Source: an uncultured Candidatus Poseidoniales archaeon (lineage in GTDB: Archaea > Thermoplasmatota > Poseidoniia > Poseidoniales > Poseidoniaceae). From it: a stretch of DNA of 64,000 bases. The stretch lies in NCBI GenBank assembly GCA_905182185.1, contig CAJJAP010000007.1:122524-186523 (forward strand), given 5' to 3'. The translations under genes and the position numbers were made by a program. Every line of letters begins with the position of its first letter. Within the stretch, counting starts at the first letter, position 1. Below, one piece after another: positions 1 through 8,374 of the stretch. The notes beneath the pieces were generated by a model. It was not told the origin of the DNA. It saw only the letters and a list, made by a program, of their open reading frames with translations, and did no database searches.

Positions 1-2
1 GC

Positions 3-437
3 CCTGTAATGATTCACAGAGCACCATTCGGTAGCATGGAAAGGTTCGTCGGAGTTCTGATTGAACACTTTGCTGGAAAATTCCCTACTTGGTTAACACC
101 GACTCAATGCCATATTATTACAATCTCAGAGAAGCATAAGCAATATGCGCAGGAAGTTGCAGATCTGCTTAAAGAAAAAGAAATTCGTGTATTGGTTGAT
201 GATGGAGACGATACAATTGGTAAGAAGATTCGTACCCACAGGAAAATGCAACCTGCCTACATGGTAATCCTCGGAGAAGGTGAGGCAGAGAACAGAACTG
301 TAAGTCTAAGGGCGAGAAATGGTGACCAGATCTCCGATTTACCTCTAGACCAGTTCATAGAGGACCTAATGGCAGAGATTTCTAACAAAGAATCACAGCC
401 ATGCTTGGTTCCTAGCCAGCTGCAATCTGAAGATTGA
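3..437 (+). CDS. thrS: Threonyl-tRNA synthetase, C-terminal part (gene starts left of the window)
   Basis: This is the 3' end of a class IIa threonyl-tRNA synthetase, which charges tRNA-Thr in the cytoplasm. The reading frame is open to the left edge, so the listed ORF start at 9 is an internal Met. The first visible residues, HRAPFGSMERF, match motif 3 of the ThrRS catalytic core, whose arginine contacts ATP. The rest (from about LTPTQCHIITIS through GKKIRTHRKMQPAYMVILG) is the alpha/beta anticodon-binding domain in its usual place. The tail after DLMAEI is short and not conserved. The next gene follows after about 85 bp on the same strand. The identification is secure; only the N-terminal editing and catalytic parts are missing. 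Confidence 0.93.
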   Translation, partial: PVMIHRAPFGSMERFVGVLIEHFAGKFPTWLTPTQCHIITISEKHKQYAQEVADLLKEKEIRVLVDDGDDTIGKKIRTHRKMQPAYMVILGEGEAENRTVSLRARNGDQISDLPLDQFIEDLMAEISNKESQPCLVPSQLQSED

Positions 438-522
438 TGGCCAAATAATAATCGCTTTGAAAATCTCCTTTTTGCATTATTGCAAACCATAAGGTGAAAT
501 GCAAAAAGAATGAGCAGAGATT

Positions 523-3072
523 ATGAGCGCACCTCCTATCATCACTGAGTTTTCAGTGGAGGCTCTAGTGCCCTTGTTTTTTGCAATATCTACGGCTCTA
601 TTATTTTGGAATAGAATCGTTCCAAGACAACTACGAGGTTTACAAGTTGCCTTTGAAACTGGTGACAAGAGATATGAAGTTCACAAAGTCACACAATCCC
701 TGCAGGATGCCAAAGATTTACTCACTAGCAAATACATGAGGTTCGGAGTTTCTTCATATCTATTCGCATTGACAGGGACTCTTCTGCTCTTTTTTGAATA
801 TCTTATGATTCATTTTGGTATTTATTCGGGCTATCATGCACAAACATTAGCCTTGGCACTACTGATGATAATCTGGCCTGCTGTTGTATCAAGTGGTGCA
901 TCTCTTGGCGCACAAGTCATCAAACCTCTCGGCAACACGAGAGCGACTTTACAAGATTCTTCAATTTGGAGAACATATTCATATTTGTTATTAGCAATAA
1001 TTTGGTTCGGTTTGGTTGCAATTATCTCCTTGACATTGGAGATCAATGATGTTCCACAGGATCGAATTTTCTCTATCGCAGCATTTACTGCTTTCGCACC
1101 AGCGATATTAGCCTACGGCAGAATACTAGGTTCTTCTTGGCAAGCGCTACATCAATCTAGCAAAAAAATTGCTGCCGGAGAACCTTCACCCTTCCACAAT
1201 CACATTCCATCTACAAAACAAATCGCTGTTGCTTCAATTGTAAAATGGAATCTAATAGCAATGCCGTTTGTCGCAATTAATACTGTTATTTCTCTAATTG
1301 CATTAGTTTATGACCCAACACTATTTGTTCACTCCGATAGGGTAATCGGACTTCCAGAGTACAGTATTCAATCAACAATAATGGAGGAAGGAGGTTTACT
1401 CGGTTTTGGATTGATTGAACTGTTCTCACATATTCCTCAAGCCGGCATTAGAGTTCCAATTGTCACTGCATTGCTGCTTTTCCTTCTTCTCAACGTAGCG
1501 TTAATCGGTTTCCTATTCATCTATGAAGTTGCAAGGATTCTTTTCCTCGATATCCATGATGTGTCGGGGAGAGGGGGCATAAGATTAGCAGATTCAAGAC
1601 TACTGAGAGCCGAAATATCAGTTCAAGCAAAGGTTCTAAATTTTTGTTTCACCGGATTTGCTGGACAAAGTATGCTATTGCTATCGCTGGCAATGATCAC
1701 ATTCTGGGATTCAAGTTTTCTACCTCAAGGTGAAACTTGTGGCTCTTGGGAGAATAGCGTTTGCGGGATACTAACGAAGGATGGTTTAGAAGAATTAACA
1801 TGGATGTTAGCCGCAGGAGGTCAAGTTTCCTTCCTCTTTGTATGGGCAGGTTCTATCAATCGAGGTAGTAAATTAGAAGATATTAATTTTGATGCTTCAA
1901 TGAGTGAAAACAGAGAGATGTTAACTCAATTAGAAGATAAAATATACCTCAAGCAAAAACCAATTTCGCAACTTATCGCCGATGATGAATGGGATCGACT
2001 ATTCAAACAATTAGACATTATTTTAGAAGGCCATGGAGAAGAACTAGAGGGCCTTGACCTAGTTAGAAGAATTAGTGCTAAAATGACCATCTATTGTAGT
2101 CTTGGGCGATGGGATGAGGCTGAAGAGGACGCAATTTCATTACTGGCCATGCGCGGTGGTAGAGAAGCTCAAATCGCAAGAATGGTGCTAACTGCTGCTA
2201 GCCTTGCTCAGAGAGATTTAGCCGAAGCCAAGCCTCGCTTGGCATTCTTATCCGATGATGATATTGAAGGTGCTAGATTACAATGGTTTGCCAGTATTCT
2301 AAGCCCTAAATCAAGAAAATTATCACCAGATTTTCATGCAATGCTCGCAGTAGATCCACTGACCAAGAGAAATATGGACCTGATAAAGAGAATGATTACT
2401 GGAACATCTGTTAGTAAATTGAAACCACATAATAATCCTGCGGGAAGGATGCAGTTCTTAGGAGATATTGCTAGACTAAGGTTGGAAGGGCAATTTGAAA
2501 CAGCAATCAATTTAATTGAAGGATTTATTGAGGAAAATGATATCAAAGAATGGCCACATGGTAACTTAGTTCGTGCTTTAATTAACTATGATGAAGGTCG
2601 AATAAACACCGCTGCGGATATGACTGAGAAATTGTTTGATACAAATTCACGCCATCCGCATATCCGAACATTTATTCGCCATTTATCCACTATTGGCCAT
2701 ACTGAATATTCATTGTATGAGGAAACTGGAATGGAATGGTGCATTGATTCTGAATTGGATTGGGTCAGTGCTTGGGAAAATATGCACAATGTTGCACCAG
2801 CACCCGAACTCATCAACAATAAATTGAAGAAACATGCTTGGAAGGCAAATGCCTGGATTGCTCATGATGCAGGAAATGGCTTACAATCGGCTCTAGCAAA
2901 GAAAGGAAAAGCTTGGAAAACTTTGAATGGCGATAATTCACTCCTTCCGATTTGCCTATACACCCATCTAACTGGAATTGTTGTTACCTTGGGTGGTATG
3001 CCGGTCGATTTAGGATTACCTGGCGACCTTGATTTGAAGAGTATTGAGGCAAATGGCCTAATCGATTTGTGA
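523..3072 (+). CDS. Polytopic membrane protein with long helical C-terminal domain, function unknown
   Basis: I do not recognise this 849-residue protein. Residues 1 to about 450 hold roughly nine hydrophobic segments (for example LFFAISTALLFW, LFALTGTLLLFFEYLMI, TALLLFLLLNVALIGFLF). A short Cys-containing loop (GETCGSWENSVCG) sits between the last two. The remaining 400 residues are soluble, charged and alpha-helical, with a repeat-like spacing of aromatic and acidic residues (GRWDEAEEDAISLLAMRGG, EGQFETAINLIEGFI) resembling TPR helical pairs. The topology suggests a membrane-anchored cytoplasmic scaffold. The ATG at 523 follows GCAGAGATT, a weak ribosome site. It ends five bases before the convergent pyrI gene. 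A second unknown membrane plus coiled-coil gene lies on the other side of pyrBI, but no functional link can be shown. Confidence 0.8.
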   Translation: MSAPPIITEFSVEALVPLFFAISTALLFWNRIVPRQLRGLQVAFETGDKRYEVHKVTQSLQDAKDLLTSKYMRFGVSSYLFALTGTLLLFFEYLMIHFGIYSGYHAQTLALALLMIIWPAVVSSGASLGAQVIKPLGNTRATLQDSSIWRTYSYLLLAIIWFGLVAIISLTLEINDVPQDRIFSIAAFTAFAPAILAYGRILGSSWQALHQSSKKIAAGEPSPFHNHIPSTKQIAVASIVKWNLIAMPFVAINTVISLIALVYDPTLFVHSDRVIGLPEYSIQSTIMEEGGLLGFGLIELFSHIPQAGIRVPIVTALLLFLLLNVALIGFLFIYEVARILFLDIHDVSGRGGIRLADSRLLRAEISVQAKVLNFCFTGFAGQSMLLLSLAMITFWDSSFLPQGETCGSWENSVCGILTKDGLEELTWMLAAGGQVSFLFVWAGSINRGSKLEDINFDASMSENREMLTQLEDKIYLKQKPISQLIADDEWDRLFKQLDIILEGHGEELEGLDLVRRISAKMTIYCSLGRWDEAEEDAISLLAMRGGREAQIARMVLTAASLAQRDLAEAKPRLAFLSDDDIEGARLQWFASILSPKSRKLSPDFHAMLAVDPLTKRNMDLIKRMITGTSVSKLKPHNNPAGRMQFLGDIARLRLEGQFETAINLIEGFIEENDIKEWPHGNLVRALINYDEGRINTAADMTEKLFDTNSRHPHIRTFIRHLSTIGHTEYSLYEETGMEWCIDSELDWVSAWENMHNVAPAPELINNKLKKHAWKANAWIAHDAGNGLQSALAKKGKAWKTLNGDNSLLPICLYTHLTGIVVTLGGMPVDLGLPGDLDLKSIEANGLIDL

Positions 3073-3077
3073 TTAAT

Positions 3078-3554
3078 TCACAAAACGTTCTTGATCAATT
3101 CATCCAAGTCCTGTGGTCGACCACAATAATGGCAACGTATGTGTAATGGGTCTCTACCAATAACCTTGAGACGGTGTGGTAGAGGTTCACGCAAATTGGT
3201 TGTAATACAATTAGAGAATGTGCAGCGAACAACATTCAAAACCTCAGTTCCGAGGTTGATAGTCAATTTTTCTGCTACAGAGTACGCTCTAATAATCGCC
3301 ACATGTGCATCTGGTGCGACTAAAGCAAGACGGTCTAATTCTGTTTGAGTCAATTCTCGGTCTTCGACCTTGATGATATCCTTGGCACCCATTTTCTTGG
3401 ATGGAACATTCATGACCAAAGAAACTGGTACCGATGATTTACCGCCGATTCCGAGCATCTCAAGAACTCTGAGTGCTTGACCGGATGGGATATGATCAAC
3501 AACAGTACCGTTACGAATTGCAGTCACACGGCGCATGCTATGTTCATTTGGCAT
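3078..3554 (-). CDS. pyrI: Aspartate carbamoyltransferase regulatory chain PyrI
   Basis: This is the regulatory subunit of aspartate transcarbamoylase, which binds nucleotides and couples allosteric control to the PyrB catalytic trimers in the first committed step of pyrimidine synthesis. The 158-residue length is normal for the family. The C-terminal zinc site is complete: CTFSNC followed about 30 residues later by CHYCG, the Cx4C...Cx2C pattern that docks on PyrB. The N-terminal allosteric domain is recognisable (IRNGTVVDHIPSGQALRVLEMLGI). The ATG overlaps the pyrB stop codon as TGATG, so the two are translationally coupled. The gene converges on the membrane-protein gene ending at 3072. 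Confidence 0.96.
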   Translation of the reverse strand: MPNEHSMRRVTAIRNGTVVDHIPSGQALRVLEMLGIGGKSSVPVSLVMNVPSKKMGAKDIIKVEDRELTQTELDRLALVAPDAHVAIIRAYSVAEKLTINLGTEVLNVVRCTFSNCITTNLREPLPHRLKVIGRDPLHIRCHYCGRPQDLDELIKNVL

Positions 3555-4504
3555 CAGAGTGCACCCCCTTCGGATTCAACATCCACGGGAACTGTAACAC
3601 CTAGAAGATAACAAATCAATGCCATTCTAGCAACAACTCCATTGAATGCTTGATTGAAATAGCAAGCATGGCGGGTTGAATCTACACTTGCATGTATTTC
3701 ATCAACTCTTGGCAATGGATGCATAATAATCATTTCAGACTTTACATCTGCGAGATTGTCTGCATGTAATTTGTATCCCCCTGCGCAACGGGCATATTCA
3801 TCCTCATCGACAAATCTTTCCTTCTGAATACGAGTCATATATACTACATCTGCATCGTTAATTGAACCCAATAAATCCTCAGTTTCAACCACATTTGCAC
3901 CACTCTCTCTAAGGTCTGATACAATTTCTGTTGGCATCTTCAATAATTTAGGGCTAGCAAAAATCAATTGACAGCCGAATCTGGTTAATGCGTGTGATAA
4001 GGAGTGAACTGTTCTTCCATATCTCAAATCACCTGCTAGGACAACCTTCAATCCCTCTAGAGTTCCATGTGCTTGCCTAATAGTAAACAAATCGAGCATG
4101 GTTTGAGTTGGATGGTGTCCGGCGCCATCTCCACCGTTCATAATTGGTACACGGGCTGAGTCTTGCGCATATTGTGCAGCACCTTGACGTGGGTGTCGCA
4201 TAGCGATTATGTCAGTATAGCCATCGACCATTTGAATGGTATCGAAAAGAGTCTCCCCCTTTACCACCGAGGAGTTTTTAATGTCTCCAAGATTTACTAC
4301 TTCGCCACCTAAACGCTTCATTGCAGTCTCAAATGACATACGAGTTCTGGTGCTTGGTTCAAAAAACAGATTGCCCAGAATTCTTCCTTGTAACAGTGGC
4401 AAAAAGAGTTCACCTTTAGCCACTGGAAGTAATCTTGTAGCATCATCTAAAATCTTGATGATCTGTTCATTTGTTAGGTCGTCCATCGTGATGAGTCCCG
4501 CCAT
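3554..4504 (-). CDS. pyrB: Aspartate carbamoyltransferase catalytic chain PyrB
   Basis: This cytoplasmic enzyme condenses carbamoyl phosphate with aspartate to give N-carbamoyl-aspartate. The carbamoyl-phosphate signature FEPSTRTRMSFE is present near residue 50, followed by GDGAGHHPTQTMLDLFTI and the aspartate-binding region HPLPRVDEI. The track ORF begins at 4525, but the ATG at 4504 (MAGLITMDDL) has a strong ribosome site (GGAGAGGGAAGAAT) directly upstream. It gives 316 residues, the usual size. It forms a two-gene operon with pyrI and is divergent from the gene at 4579 across only about 75 bp, so that short gap must hold both promoters. Confidence 0.96.
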   Translation of the reverse strand: MAGLITMDDLTNEQIIKILDDATRLLPVAKGELFLPLLQGRILGNLFFEPSTRTRMSFETAMKRLGGEVVNLGDIKNSSVVKGETLFDTIQMVDGYTDIIAMRHPRQGAAQYAQDSARVPIMNGGDGAGHHPTQTMLDLFTIRQAHGTLEGLKVVLAGDLRYGRTVHSLSHALTRFGCQLIFASPKLLKMPTEIVSDLRESGANVVETEDLLGSINDADVVYMTRIQKERFVDEDEYARCAGGYKLHADNLADVKSEMIIMHPLPRVDEIHASVDSTRHACYFNQAFNGVVARMALICYLLGVTVPVDVESEGGAL

Positions 4505-4578
4505 ATTCTTCCCTCTCCTCAGCAAGCCGGCGCGAGTCGGTATTGAACATTGCCACTAAGCAAGGTAGGGTGATTGTT

Positions 4579-6366
4579 ATGGCTGGTTGCTTGCCAGCGT
4601 TTTCTATGCAAGCATGGGCTGATGTCGAAAAGGCAATTCAAGCCGAGAAATTAATGCGCAATAAGAAGATGGATAACCTTGTTAATTTCAGTGCTTTTTC
4701 ACTATTGGCTGCTGCAATATGGTTAGCATGGCCGGCACTTAATTCTGCAATAGAAGGAGAGAGTGGAATCATTTCAGGATTGGGACTACCAATCATAGTT
4801 TTGGTATGGGGAGTAATAATTCAAGATATAGTTGTTGATGACGCTAAGGCACGTTCGAGAGTGGGTGGTGGCGCAAGTATTATTTGGCCAATATTGTTGA
4901 TGATCGCAGCGTTAAATGTAGATTTTACTCTTTCAACTGCGAGTTTAGGTAGCATCCTAGTAGCAATAGTCGCATTCTTTTGCTACAAATCAGCCGCAAA
5001 TACTCTACAAGGTAACCTTGGAGTACTTCGCTTTCGCTCTTTGATGACCGCTGTTGGCTGTTTGACATCTTTTTCACTATTTATCGGTAAAATACCTGAT
5101 AGTATGTCTAAACATTGGTTTTTAACAATTTCAATCTTATTAATTTCATTCGCTGAAGTAACCTATACCTGGGTAAAAGGTGATGACCAGAAAGAGATTA
5201 GAAAAAGGTTTAGAAAAATATTAGACCAAGTTGAAAACCAATTATTAGAATTGAAAGCCAAGGGTGCAGCTGTTGACCAAGCCAGTAGTTTGGTGACAAC
5301 TGCTCAAGAGGAAGGTCATATTGACCCAGTTTATGGAATGAGGCTACTAGATGATGCTCAAGAGGAGATTAAACGCTCAATATCTCTTGCAGGTGATGTG
5401 AAAGTCATTATGCAAGATGCAAAATCTGCAGTTGAGGCTGCTGAGGATATAGCACCAATTGCAAAGCGTCCAAGAAAGTCCTTCAATGCTGGAGTTAGAG
5501 AAGTTGAATTAGGTTCATTGCGTGATGGAGAGTTACTATTTAGGCAAGCCAAGAAATCTGCAAATGAGATTATTGAATGGTGGCGTCCTGCTGAAAATGC
5601 GATAACTGAAGCCTCACGCCAATTAAGTGGAAAAAGCGGAGATGCTGTTGAGCATTTGCTAGAAATGTTAACCGATGCCAAGAAAAAACTCTCCGCTGAA
5701 AAACCAAAAGAGGCTTTTGAATATGCTGTAGTAATTCCTCAGCAATTGGCAGCAGATGGTGATGCGCAAGCCAAAGCAGAGAAATCTGTCAATGAAGCCG
5801 AAAGACAACTCAAGCAAATCGATGGATTGGATACCTCTGATATGGAGAAACGATTATCTCGAGCAAAAGAAGAAATGGAAAAGGGCAATGCAAGTCAAGC
5901 GATGGGATTAGCAGATGGAGTTGTAAGGACAATTATTGCTGAACGTGCTGCAATGGATGATGTTCGTAAAGCACTACGTCAACGCAAGAAATTGAAAAAG
6001 CAATTTGAAACGAGAGAAGATATAGAAATGTGGCAATCTAAACTTGATGAGATTGATGCTGCTGCGGATGAAAAACAATGGACTCATGCTGCCACTCTTC
6101 TCGAAAGGATGACCAAAGAACTCGATAAAGAAGGTCGTGCAAGTGATGATGCTCTAGAACTATATGATTTCGTAATGGATGAATGGAGAATTCTTCGCAA
6201 TCAATGTGAAGCTGCATTCATCAAAGTTACTGATGATGACCGCCGTGACTGTGAACAAGCAATTGCTCTTGCAGAAGAACAACTTGGGATTGGTAAAATC
6301 CCCGAATGTTTAGAGCTATTATCCAAGGCAGATTCGGCAATGGAAAAATTACGAAGAAGGATCTAA
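4579..6366 (+). CDS. Six-TM membrane protein with long cytoplasmic coiled coil, function unknown
   Basis: This is not recognised as a named family. From the ATG at 4579 (preceded by GGGTGATT, better placed than the track start at 4543) the protein has 595 residues. Residues 20 to about 210 contain around six hydrophobic helices (LLAAAIWLAWPAL, LGLPIIVLVWGVII, ILVAIVAFFCY, WFLTISILLISFAEVTYTW). The last 380 residues are an almost unbroken charged helical region rich in Ala, Glu, Lys and Gln, with heptad character (QVENQLLELKAKGAAVDQA, AEKSVNEAERQLKQID). It resembles a membrane-tethered rod or scaffold. The protein is similar in plan to the 849-residue gene at 523. It converges on the thiolase gene with a 5-bp gap. 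Confidence 0.78.
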   Translation: MAGCLPAFSMQAWADVEKAIQAEKLMRNKKMDNLVNFSAFSLLAAAIWLAWPALNSAIEGESGIISGLGLPIIVLVWGVIIQDIVVDDAKARSRVGGGASIIWPILLMIAALNVDFTLSTASLGSILVAIVAFFCYKSAANTLQGNLGVLRFRSLMTAVGCLTSFSLFIGKIPDSMSKHWFLTISILLISFAEVTYTWVKGDDQKEIRKRFRKILDQVENQLLELKAKGAAVDQASSLVTTAQEEGHIDPVYGMRLLDDAQEEIKRSISLAGDVKVIMQDAKSAVEAAEDIAPIAKRPRKSFNAGVREVELGSLRDGELLFRQAKKSANEIIEWWRPAENAITEASRQLSGKSGDAVEHLLEMLTDAKKKLSAEKPKEAFEYAVVIPQQLAADGDAQAKAEKSVNEAERQLKQIDGLDTSDMEKRLSRAKEEMEKGNASQAMGLADGVVRTIIAERAAMDDVRKALRQRKKLKKQFETREDIEMWQSKLDEIDAAADEKQWTHAATLLERMTKELDKEGRASDDALELYDFVMDEWRILRNQCEAAFIKVTDDDRRDCEQAIALAEEQLGIGKIPECLELLSKADSAMEKLRRRI

Positions 6367-6371
6367 ACAGT

Positions 6372-7379
6372 TTATTCTTCTTCACTTCTAAGCAAGTCCC
6401 GCATATCACAGGCTTTACATTGCTCTCCAGAAGTGACATTGCCACAAATAGGGCATGATTTTGCCGATGCTGGGGGATTCTTTCTCCCACCTAATTGTTC
6501 AATCTCATCACGAAGACCTTTGATTTGGTCGGCCATATGCAATAGTGAATGGCGTGTTCCCGGAGTATCTGCTTCCATTTGCGCAACCAATTCTCTATGG
6601 CGCCATCTCAAAGCACCTTTAGCGTTAGGACATTCTTCATGATGAAGAGGTAATTCTCGATGCAGAGCATAAAGATGCACTTCTTGTTCTGGCACCCAAC
6701 GAAGAGGTACAATCCTAGGTGCCAATCCTTCAACCAGTGATGCTGCATGAGGGGCTAAGCGAAGAGTTCTCTCCAAATCACCATTTGACATATTCATCAT
6801 TACTGTTTGTGCCATATCATCCAAATTATGCCCTAGTGCGATAACATCTGCACCAACACTCGCAGCCAAGTGATTAATTCCTTGACGGCGGAAAACTCCG
6901 CAATATGAACAAGCTAGTCTCGGAGCACTGCTATTTTTCTTGGCCACCATTGGCAGACGTCGAACAACCTCATCCATTTCATGGAATGATAATTCTGGAT
7001 ATGAAACTCTGATGTATTCAACACCAAGTCTGTCACATAACTCTTGAGCACAAATAATCGATGGAGGCCTATATCCTTCAATTCCTTCATCAACAGTACC
7101 TGCCACAATTCGGACATCTGGGTTTTTTCCAAGTAAATCAACTAATGAATCCAGTAATACCGCCGAATCTTTACCGCCTGAAATAGCCACGAAAATAGTT
7201 GTTTTCTTCCCTTTAGGCAATGTTAATTGTAGTCTTAATTCTTTACTGATCTTCTTACGGACAGATTTTGCTAAATGTTTACTGCAAAGAATCCTACCTG
7301 AATAAGCCTGTTCAACAACCGCAGGGTGCTCACAAGCATCGCATTGTGGCACAGTAAAGGCTGAACTCCCTCCGGTCAT
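6372..7379 (-). CDS. TtuA/NcsA (Ctu1) family tRNA 2-thiolation PP-loop ATPase
   Basis: This is a predicted tRNA thiolase of the TtuA/NcsA/Ctu1 group, which adenylates a tRNA uridine and replaces its oxygen with sulfur. The protein has an N-terminal zinc finger (CDACEHPA...CSKH), the PP-loop SGGKDSAVLLDSL, the cluster-binding ACSYCG and the conserved ALGHNLDDMAQTVMMN. A C-terminal zinc finger follows (CPICGNV...CKACDM). These are the family elements in order. The track ORF starts at 7442 and would overlap the upstream Cys-rich gene; the ATG at 7379 avoids this and places the zinc finger about 14 residues in, as in relatives. A perfect AAGGCGA/TCGCCTT hairpin sits just before this ATG. Whether the target is U54 or wobble U34 cannot be told. 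Confidence 0.9.
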   Translation of the reverse strand: MTGGSSAFTVPQCDACEHPAVVEQAYSGRILCSKHLAKSVRKKISKELRLQLTLPKGKKTTIFVAISGGKDSAVLLDSLVDLLGKNPDVRIVAGTVDEGIEGYRPPSIICAQELCDRLGVEYIRVSYPELSFHEMDEVVRRLPMVAKKNSSAPRLACSYCGVFRRQGINHLAASVGADVIALGHNLDDMAQTVMMNMSNGDLERTLRLAPHAASLVEGLAPRIVPLRWVPEQEVHLYALHRELPLHHEECPNAKGALRWRHRELVAQMEADTPGTRHSLLHMADQIKGLRDEIEQLGGRKNPPASAKSCPICGNVTSGEQCKACDMRDLLRSEEE

Positions 7380-7384
7380 AACAC

Positions 7385-7402
7385 AAGGCGATGCTTCGCC
7401 TT
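7385..7402 (-). promoter_or_regulatory. Perfect 7-bp hairpin in front of the thiolase start codon
   Basis: AAGGCGA, a 4-base loop, then TCGCCTT form a perfect inverted repeat that ends 5 bases before the ATG at 7379, in the short gap after the Cys-rich gene's stop codon. Read on the plus strand it is followed by a T-run, like a terminator. On the gene's own strand it could occlude the ribosome site. If translation really starts at 7442 the hairpin would be coding. Confidence 0.4.
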
Positions 7403-7414
7403 TTTTCAAGGTAG

Positions 7415-7627
7415 TTACTCGTCTGGTGATGTCCAAGTACATACTTCATTGGTGGTATAGCATCTATCTTCACAATCTTCACATACCCACTCATAGTCAT
7501 GCTTGCATTTGAATCCGCATCCGTCTTTAGGGCAACATGGCCCACAAAGACATTCCAACCATCTAGCTTTGGCTCCCGCTTCACGGGGAGTGGTATTACA
7601 ATGAATACAAGGTGAGTTTTCAGCCAT
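7415..7627 (-). CDS. Small cysteine-rich (zinc-ribbon-like) protein
   Basis: This 70-residue acidic protein has 13 cysteines in paired spacing: CIHC, CLCGPCC, CGFKC, CEDCEDRC and a final C. The pattern suggests two or three treble-clef or ribbon-like zinc knuckles. No catalytic motif is visible. It lies immediately upstream of the thiolase gene on the same strand (35 bp gap), so the two are probably co-transcribed. A role in metal or sulfur handling for thiolation is possible but is only inferred from position. The ATG at 7627 has no clear ribosome site, so it may be leaderless. The high Cys content and clean operon spacing argue against a chance ORF. Confidence 0.65.
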   Translation of the reverse strand: MAENSPCIHCNTTPREAGAKARWLECLCGPCCPKDGCGFKCKHDYEWVCEDCEDRCYTTNEVCTWTSPDE

Positions 7628-8027
7628 AATATACCGTCAATGCTGCAATACTTAGAACTTAGCAAGTATATGCTGAAATCTGTTGGTCAAGATTAAACTA
7701 TTAACAATCAACTTAAACATAATTATTTGCATCGTAATTTCCAATTGCAATATCAATTTTTCAATTGAAATAATTAGAGTAGAATATAGGGGTGTTTTGA
7801 AAAAAATCTACCTCCAAAAGAGAGATTATTCAAGCGAAATAACTGGGTTTATTGGACTCATTAGACCTCCACTTTACGCGGAAAATAAGCCATTCTTACC
7901 GTTCCGCGATTGAATTTCGCTTATTTTGCAGTTGGAGATTTAATTTGGGTCTGTAAATCCCCCTTTAGGGGGATGGAAACGCAAAGGTTCTTGAAGGCTA
8001 CAACGCTGACAACGAAATTGAGCACAC
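7628..8027. other. 400-bp intergenic region between the Cys-rich gene and the roadblock gene
   Basis: The left part is AT-rich and must hold the minus-strand promoter for the Cys-rich/thiolase pair. The track ORF at 7683-7913 has biased low-complexity composition and no ribosome site, so I do not accept it. The right part has an inverted repeat (AAAATAAGC near 7882, GCTTATTTT near 7920), a TTTAAT box at 7939 and the CCCCC-TTTA-GGGGG hairpin at 7959. The short word GCTACAACG occurs both at about 8001 and across the start codon at 8028. Confidence 0.6.
7939..7972 (+). promoter_or_regulatory. TATA-like box followed by CCCCC-TTTA-GGGGG hairpin
   Basis: TTTAAT at 7939-7944 is a plausible archaeal TATA element. 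Twenty bases on comes a perfect 5-bp GC stem with a TTTA loop (7959-7972), where the transcript should begin. The same 14-base hairpin recurs at 49057-49070, again just after a TTTAAA box and before a gene. It may be a 5'-leader hairpin or a regulator site over the start point. Confidence 0.45.
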
Positions 8028-8369
8028 ATGCTACAACGAATTCTTGCCGGTTTACTTCGAATTGAAGGGGTTGATCAGGCTATGTTAATTGATGATAACG
8101 GCCGATTATTGGCAAGTGTCGGAAATGAAGGGATATTGCCACCTTTGGACAAGGCGATTAAGATTACAACTGCTGCATTAGAATGCGCATACGCCACTGA
8201 AATTGGCGACGTGTTTGAAATTTGGTGCGAGGGGAGTGAGAGAATGATGATAGACATCGCATCTCCAAACCGCATCGTAGTGCTAAGTGGAAAGGGTGGC
8301 CGCCTTGCTAGATGGCGCCATGCTTTGGACCGAGACCGTCGTATTATTGCGACAACACAAATGAGTTGA
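8028..8369 (+). CDS. Roadblock/LC7-type domain protein
   Basis: This 113-residue cytoplasmic protein has the layout of a stand-alone roadblock/LC7 (MglB-like) domain. It begins with a helix (MLQRILAGLLRIEGVDQAMLID), then a DDNGRLLASVG hairpin, a central helix (PLDKAIKITTAALECAYATEI) and a terminal sheet ending in RIVVLSGKGG. Such domains dimerise and usually regulate small GTPases or build scaffolds. No GTPase gene is visible in this window. The next ORF starts six bases after the stop and carries a related domain fused to a coiled coil, so the two are probably one operon. The assignment is by fold pattern; sequence identity to known members is likely low. Confidence 0.72.
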   Translation: MLQRILAGLLRIEGVDQAMLIDDNGRLLASVGNEGILPPLDKAIKITTAALECAYATEIGDVFEIWCEGSERMMIDIASPNRIVVLSGKGGRLARWRHALDRDRRIIATTQMS

Positions 8370-8374
8370 TACCT

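Noticed and set aside
7683-7913. 76-residue ORF upstream of the roadblock gene
   Set aside because: It is low-complexity and Ile/Asn-rich at its start, has no ribosome site, and lies in an AT-rich promoter region with an inverted repeat.
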